Shown: positions 60,619 through 64,000 of the stretch, piece by piece
Numbering within the stretch: the stretch's first letter is position 1
How the letters are laid out: the number at the start of each line of letters is the position of its first letter
Assembly: GCA_910584865.1 (NCBI GenBank)
Contig: CAJUCE010000001.1
Location: 284,188 to 348,187 of the forward strand
Direction: 5' to 3'
DNA: 64,000 nucleotides
Origin: an uncultured Acetatifactor sp.
Lineage (GTDB): Bacteria > Bacillota > Clostridia > Lachnospirales > Lachnospiraceae
The notes under the pieces: generated by a model
What the model saw: the letters and a program-made list of their open reading frames with translations, nothing else
Database searches by the model: none
Told to the model about the DNA's origin: nothing
Translations under genes and position numbers: made by a program

Positions 60619-63144
60619 ATGGAGACAAGAGAGTATCAGAGAGTACGCAAGGTCAACATCAGGAAGGGAGATGTAGTCGAAAGGGCGGCGGAGTTTCAGG
60701 AATCCGCGTTTTCCCTGCTATATGCAAAAGCGGAGAAGATTATCAGGGACATTGTGGAGAAACGGGAAGAAAACGGCAGGAACGGACATCTCCTCTCCTT
60801 TATGGGGGAACGGGGGAGCGGAAAGACGACAGCAATGTTGTCTTTTTTGCGTGCATTGAAGGAAAAGGAGAGGGAGAAGAGCACATTTCTGACCGATTGC
60901 GGGAATGTCCGGTTTCTGACTTTTGATGTGATCGACGCATCCATGTTGGAAGAGGAAGAAGATTTGTTTGAAATTATTCTGGCCCAGATGCTGGTTGATT
61001 TTCTGAAAAACTGTGACAGCGAGCGGGTTTACGGGGATTCCTGGGGAGTGGAAAGAACGGATGCGAAAAAGACGCTGCAGAAAAAATTCAATGATTTGTT
61101 GGAGGGATTCCGCAGTCTGAAGAAACATGGCGGCGAGGATGAGCTGACATCACTGGCTACGCTGAAAAATTTGTCATTCAGTTCCAGGTTGAGACAGAAT
61201 TTTCAAAGCCTGGTGAAGGCTTATATTTCCTATGGGCAGGAGGCCTGCTATGACGCACAGGACGGCCCGCAGACCTATCTGGTCTTTGCTATAGACGATC
61301 TTGACATGAATATCAGTAAGGGTTTTGCAATGCTGGGGCAGATTCATCGTTATATGTTAGTACCGAATGTGATTATTATGGTCACGGCAAAGTATGAACA
61401 GCTGGAGATTTTGGGAAGAAAATATTTTTCAGGGATGCTGGAGAGGCTTGACAGAGAAACGGAGGAATGGAAGGTCCGGTATCTGGACCAGACTGTGAAG
61501 CAGTACCTGGAGAAAATGATGCCGTCCTATTACAGGCTTTACCTGCCGGCTTTTGGGGAAGGAGCTATGAGATATGGGGATACCCTTATTGTTGAGAGGG
61601 AGGGAAAGTCGGTAAAGACAGTTATTCTGCGCAAGATATTTCATCGGACCGGAGTGTATTTTGACGGCAGCGGGGATGAGCAGCACTATCTGGTGCCGGT
61701 ATCCATGCGAGGGTTGAACGATTATTATCTGTTTTTGGAGGACCTTGTTAAGCTGAAGTCTTCCAGGCATGCCGGCCGAAACTTGAATAAGGAGCAGCGC
61801 AGGATTGCGAAAGATAATCTGGACAAGTTTCAGAATGATTTTGCTTACCGCTATGTATTGGAACAGCTTGAGATAGAGGACAGAGAGGGAATTTATGATC
61901 TTATAAATCGAAAATATTCCGGATGGAATCTATATCTGCATCACTATATGGGTCCGATTGTGAGTTGGTTTATGACGGGGAATGAAGGAAACAGCCTGGA
62001 TACCAATGACAGAATTCTGCTGGAAATGTTCATGAGGGATCAGAATTCTTTTGGAAACGTGCTTTGGGGTATCAGCTGGTTTGTTGAGAATAATTGGCGA
62101 AGAAGAGCCTGGAAAAACTGCATTACTGCGCTTTATTCTCTTGAACTCAACAGGAGAATATGGGAAGGCGAGGGGCTGGATAAGGCTGCCTTCGGCGGAA
62201 GCGTGGTGGGGATTTGGACGAATCAGATTTTCCCTCAGACAGTGTTTCTGCAGGAAGCGATGAAAAAGGAGAGTGTGCGGTTTGCCGGGAGTGTGAAGGG
62301 CTGCAAGGCCACTATTGATTTTATATGGGAGGTAGAGCTGCCTCCCCAGGACACTGTTTGGGATTTTTGGGATTGGCTGTATACAGATCGGGATGTGGTC
62401 CGGTCAATAGAAATAATCACTTTATTTTTTGAGGCATTTCATGACAATTCTATAAAAAGCGAAAAGATAAGAATGGAATCCAAAGTAGTTCCGGGTGAAA
62501 TGGATAAAATGAGTGCAATTGTCAAGATAGAAAACAGGAGTCTTGATTTTAATCTGTTAGGTTTTCTGACCAATTTGCTGGAATGCGAAACCTTCTATAG
62601 GGAACTTCATGAGGTCTTTATTCTGAGCTGGCGGACTTTTTTCAAAGCGGAAGATGAGATAGGTCTGGAAGAGTTGATAGAGAAATTTCGGAATAGAGAG
62701 GGCCTGTCGCTGTACAGAGAGATGGAAGAATGGAACCAAAAGGCGAAAGGACTGGTTCTGCCTTATCAGCATACGGACATTTATATCAATCTTTTAGAAG
62801 AGCTGCGGCAATGGAGTATGATGAAGCTGTCTAAGAGATTCAGTGACTTGAGCGCGTGGGAGCTATTAAAGGAAGTGGTCCTTCAGATGGAGGTATTGCT
62901 GAGAGAGAAGGAGAAGTTTCTGAGGGAGATAGATTCTGAATATGACGGAAGCCTGCTGCGGAACTTTCAGGATTGCCCTGTTATCAAATGCATCAAGGAT
63001 TATCAGAGCATGGGATTGTGCGAAGATTTTCCCGAAAAATTTGGAGCAGTTTTCGAACAGTGCCGTACCAGAAATGACTATGATAATTTATACGATCCGG
63101 AAAGCGAAATCGATACTCCGGAAGACGCAAATGAAAAGAAATAA
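60619..63144 (+). CDS. rdrA: RdrA-like P-loop ATPase of a RADAR-type system
   Basis: This is an 841-residue KAP/STAND-like ATPase. Walker A is GERGSGKT (63-70). Walker B is YLVFAIDDLDMN (220-231), followed by GFAMLGQIHRYMLVPNVIIMVTAKYEQL, a sensor-like strand typical of RdrA and KAP ATPases. Length and gene order (ATPase then HxH deaminase-like protein, 51 bp apart) match RADAR, where RdrA and RdrB form a giant complex that deaminates ATP or RNA adenosines during phage infection. No membrane helices are seen, unlike classical KAP proteins. The alternative is another NTPase-hydrolase defence pair. Confidence 0.7.
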   Translation: METREYQRVRKVNIRKGDVVERAAEFQESAFSLLYAKAEKIIRDIVEKREENGRNGHLLSFMGERGSGKTTAMLSFLRALKEKEREKSTFLTDCGNVRFLTFDVIDASMLEEEEDLFEIILAQMLVDFLKNCDSERVYGDSWGVERTDAKKTLQKKFNDLLEGFRSLKKHGGEDELTSLATLKNLSFSSRLRQNFQSLVKAYISYGQEACYDAQDGPQTYLVFAIDDLDMNISKGFAMLGQIHRYMLVPNVIIMVTAKYEQLEILGRKYFSGMLERLDRETEEWKVRYLDQTVKQYLEKMMPSYYRLYLPAFGEGAMRYGDTLIVEREGKSVKTVILRKIFHRTGVYFDGSGDEQHYLVPVSMRGLNDYYLFLEDLVKLKSSRHAGRNLNKEQRRIAKDNLDKFQNDFAYRYVLEQLEIEDREGIYDLINRKYSGWNLYLHHYMGPIVSWFMTGNEGNSLDTNDRILLEMFMRDQNSFGNVLWGISWFVENNWRRRAWKNCITALYSLELNRRIWEGEGLDKAAFGGSVVGIWTNQIFPQTVFLQEAMKKESVRFAGSVKGCKATIDFIWEVELPPQDTVWDFWDWLYTDRDVVRSIEIITLFFEAFHDNSIKSEKIRMESKVVPGEMDKMSAIVKIENRSLDFNLLGFLTNLLECETFYRELHEVFILSWRTFFKAEDEIGLEELIEKFRNREGLSLYREMEEWNQKAKGLVLPYQHTDIYINLLEELRQWSMMKLSKRFSDLSAWELLKEVVLQMEVLLREKEKFLREIDSEYDGSLLRNFQDCPVIKCIKDYQSMGLCEDFPEKFGAVFEQCRTRNDYDNLYDPESEIDTPEDANEKK

Positions 63145-63195
63145 TATAGGAAGATTACAGGAATCGGCATATCGTAAGAGGGGAACAAAAGAACG

Positions 63196-64000
63196 ATGAG
63201 AAATGCGGAAGAAACCCTGGTTATATTGCTGAAACACGTGTCGGCGCAGGAGATACTGGAGCACGAAATCATCTATGATCAGTGGCAGGAAGAAGAGTTT
63301 ATAAAGTTTGCCGCCGAATATTTGAAGCGCTACACAGAGGGAGAATGCAGGCTTCTGTACCATTGCCTTCAGGAGTACACCACAGATTCAGAGACTCTGC
63401 CAAAGCGGAGCAGAAGGCGGAGCGGTCTGAACCCTTTTCATCTGATCTTCTTCCTGGTGCGCAATCTCCTCCTGATTTCCGACAACAGGCTGGAGGTACA
63501 TTATGAAAAACTGCTGGAATGGCGCAGGCTTACGGTTCAGCTCAGTGAAGACATCTTTACCTGTGCTTATCTCGCCGTTATGGGAAGGCATGGAAATCAA
63601 ACTTGGGACAGCTGGTGCTGGGACGCGGTGATCGGCCATAATAACCAACGCCTAAACAGGCTGCTGGAGCAGGGGATCAGCGAGAACCATTTTCATTTAT
63701 GGGCATCCGCGCCGTATTTTCAGCTATACTGGGTAGTGATGATGAATCATGAGAAGGGGCCCGGAGGGTATGAAGCGCTGTTTCAGGAGATGGACAGGAG
63801 AAAGCAGTATGTGAATTACAATCTGGACGAAAAGCATGGAAATGTACCATACAGAGTCCAGTGCCTTCAGGCGATGCTGATCAGAGCATATCTGTATACC
63901 TGGCTCACCGGCGCGGTTCTGGATATCGGAGAATATGACATAGCTGTCAGAGAAGTGCAGGATCAGATGGACCGAATGGGAGGGACAGGAGAGACGGACC
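63196..64000 (+). CDS. rdrB: RdrB-like adenosine deaminase, 5' part only
   Basis: The first 268 codons are visible; the gene continues past the right edge. H165-x-H167 in GISENHFHLWASAP is the first metal-binding motif of adenosine-deaminase/amidohydrolase barrels, placed after a helical 150-residue N-terminus as expected for RdrB. The start ATG follows AGAGGGG. It is predicted to form the RdrB shell that converts adenosine to inosine. The remaining metal His and Asp residues lie outside the window, so the assignment depends on this motif plus the neighbouring ATPase. Confidence 0.65.
   Translation, partial: MRNAEETLVILLKHVSAQEILEHEIIYDQWQEEEFIKFAAEYLKRYTEGECRLLYHCLQEYTTDSETLPKRSRRRSGLNPFHLIFFLVRNLLLISDNRLEVHYEKLLEWRRLTVQLSEDIFTCAYLAVMGRHGNQTWDSWCWDAVIGHNNQRLNRLLEQGISENHFHLWASAPYFQLYWVVMMNHEKGPGGYEALFQEMDRRKQYVNYNLDEKHGNVPYRVQCLQAMLIRAYLYTWLTGAVLDIGEYDIAVREVQDQMDRMGGTGETD

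Overview
The window looks like a chromosomal segment of a motile, Gram-positive gut clostridium, most likely Lachnospiraceae. The signs are a two-FlgK flagellar operon with FliW/CsrA, SpaA-type sortase-dependent pili, SipW with TasA-like secreted proteins, ThyX instead of ThyA, strong AGGAGG ribosome sites, and moderately GC-rich core genes broken by AT-richer accessory blocks. The species call is inference; no rRNA is present and I found no tRNA.

Layout. 1-3155: 5' part of a MazE/AbrB antitoxin with a promoter-overlapping operator, then a polar amino-acid ABC importer (ATPase, permease, lipoprotein), all on the minus strand. 3312-11465: a Gpr-type aldo/keto reductase behind a long structured leader, a double-SWIM zinc protein, and a DUF4132 protein. 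11610-16276: agmatine deiminase and N-carbamoylputrescine amidase (agmatine to putrescine), split by two AT-rich unknown genes, then a duplicated-domain CmpB-like membrane protein. 16383-20972: a multi-hairpin element, a MarR regulator, and a heterodimeric ABC exporter with one degenerate ATP site. 21011-39062: a surface/pilus locus. A candidate invertible promoter stands in front of a coiled-coil protein, signal peptidase I, a 2112-residue LPETG adhesin, an LPSTG pilin, a class C sortase, several TasA-like or MucBP secreted proteins, SipW, a SARP/BTAD-type regulator and a small duplicated-domain protein. 39361-42784: GDPD phosphodiesterase, MFS transporter, ThyX. 42819-56370: late flagellar genes flgM-flgN-flgK-flgK-flgL-fliW-csrA, flaG-fliD-fliS-fliT-like and flagellin, with sigma-28-like promoters at three points. 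56500-64000: a probable defence island. A small peptide and a membrane protein precede an XRE regulator, a TPR protein, a P-loop ATPase resembling RdrA, and the first 268 residues of a protein with an HxH metal motif resembling RdrB. The last two match a RADAR RNA-editing anti-phage system.

Three signals stand out. (1) A roughly 110-128 bp structured repeat occurs as tandem arrays of 2-3 units at five loci (7478, 31618, 33283, 41705 and 47749). Each array ends in a shared GGAACTGGAATAGGAG-like sequence that supplies the Shine-Dalgarno of the next gene. Stem sequences differ between arrays while pairing and the loop core persist, which suggests a structured RNA leader element. (2) A pair of 29-bp inverted repeats, each itself an imperfect palindrome with a 6-bp centre, flanks a 151-bp segment holding an extended -10 promoter upstream of the pilus genes, as in phase-variable promoters. 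(3) The RADAR-like operon carries an unusual TPR protein and an XRE regulator with repeated TATGC/GCATA boxes around its promoter.

All calls come from reading the sequence; family assignments are from memory of motifs and have not been checked by search.
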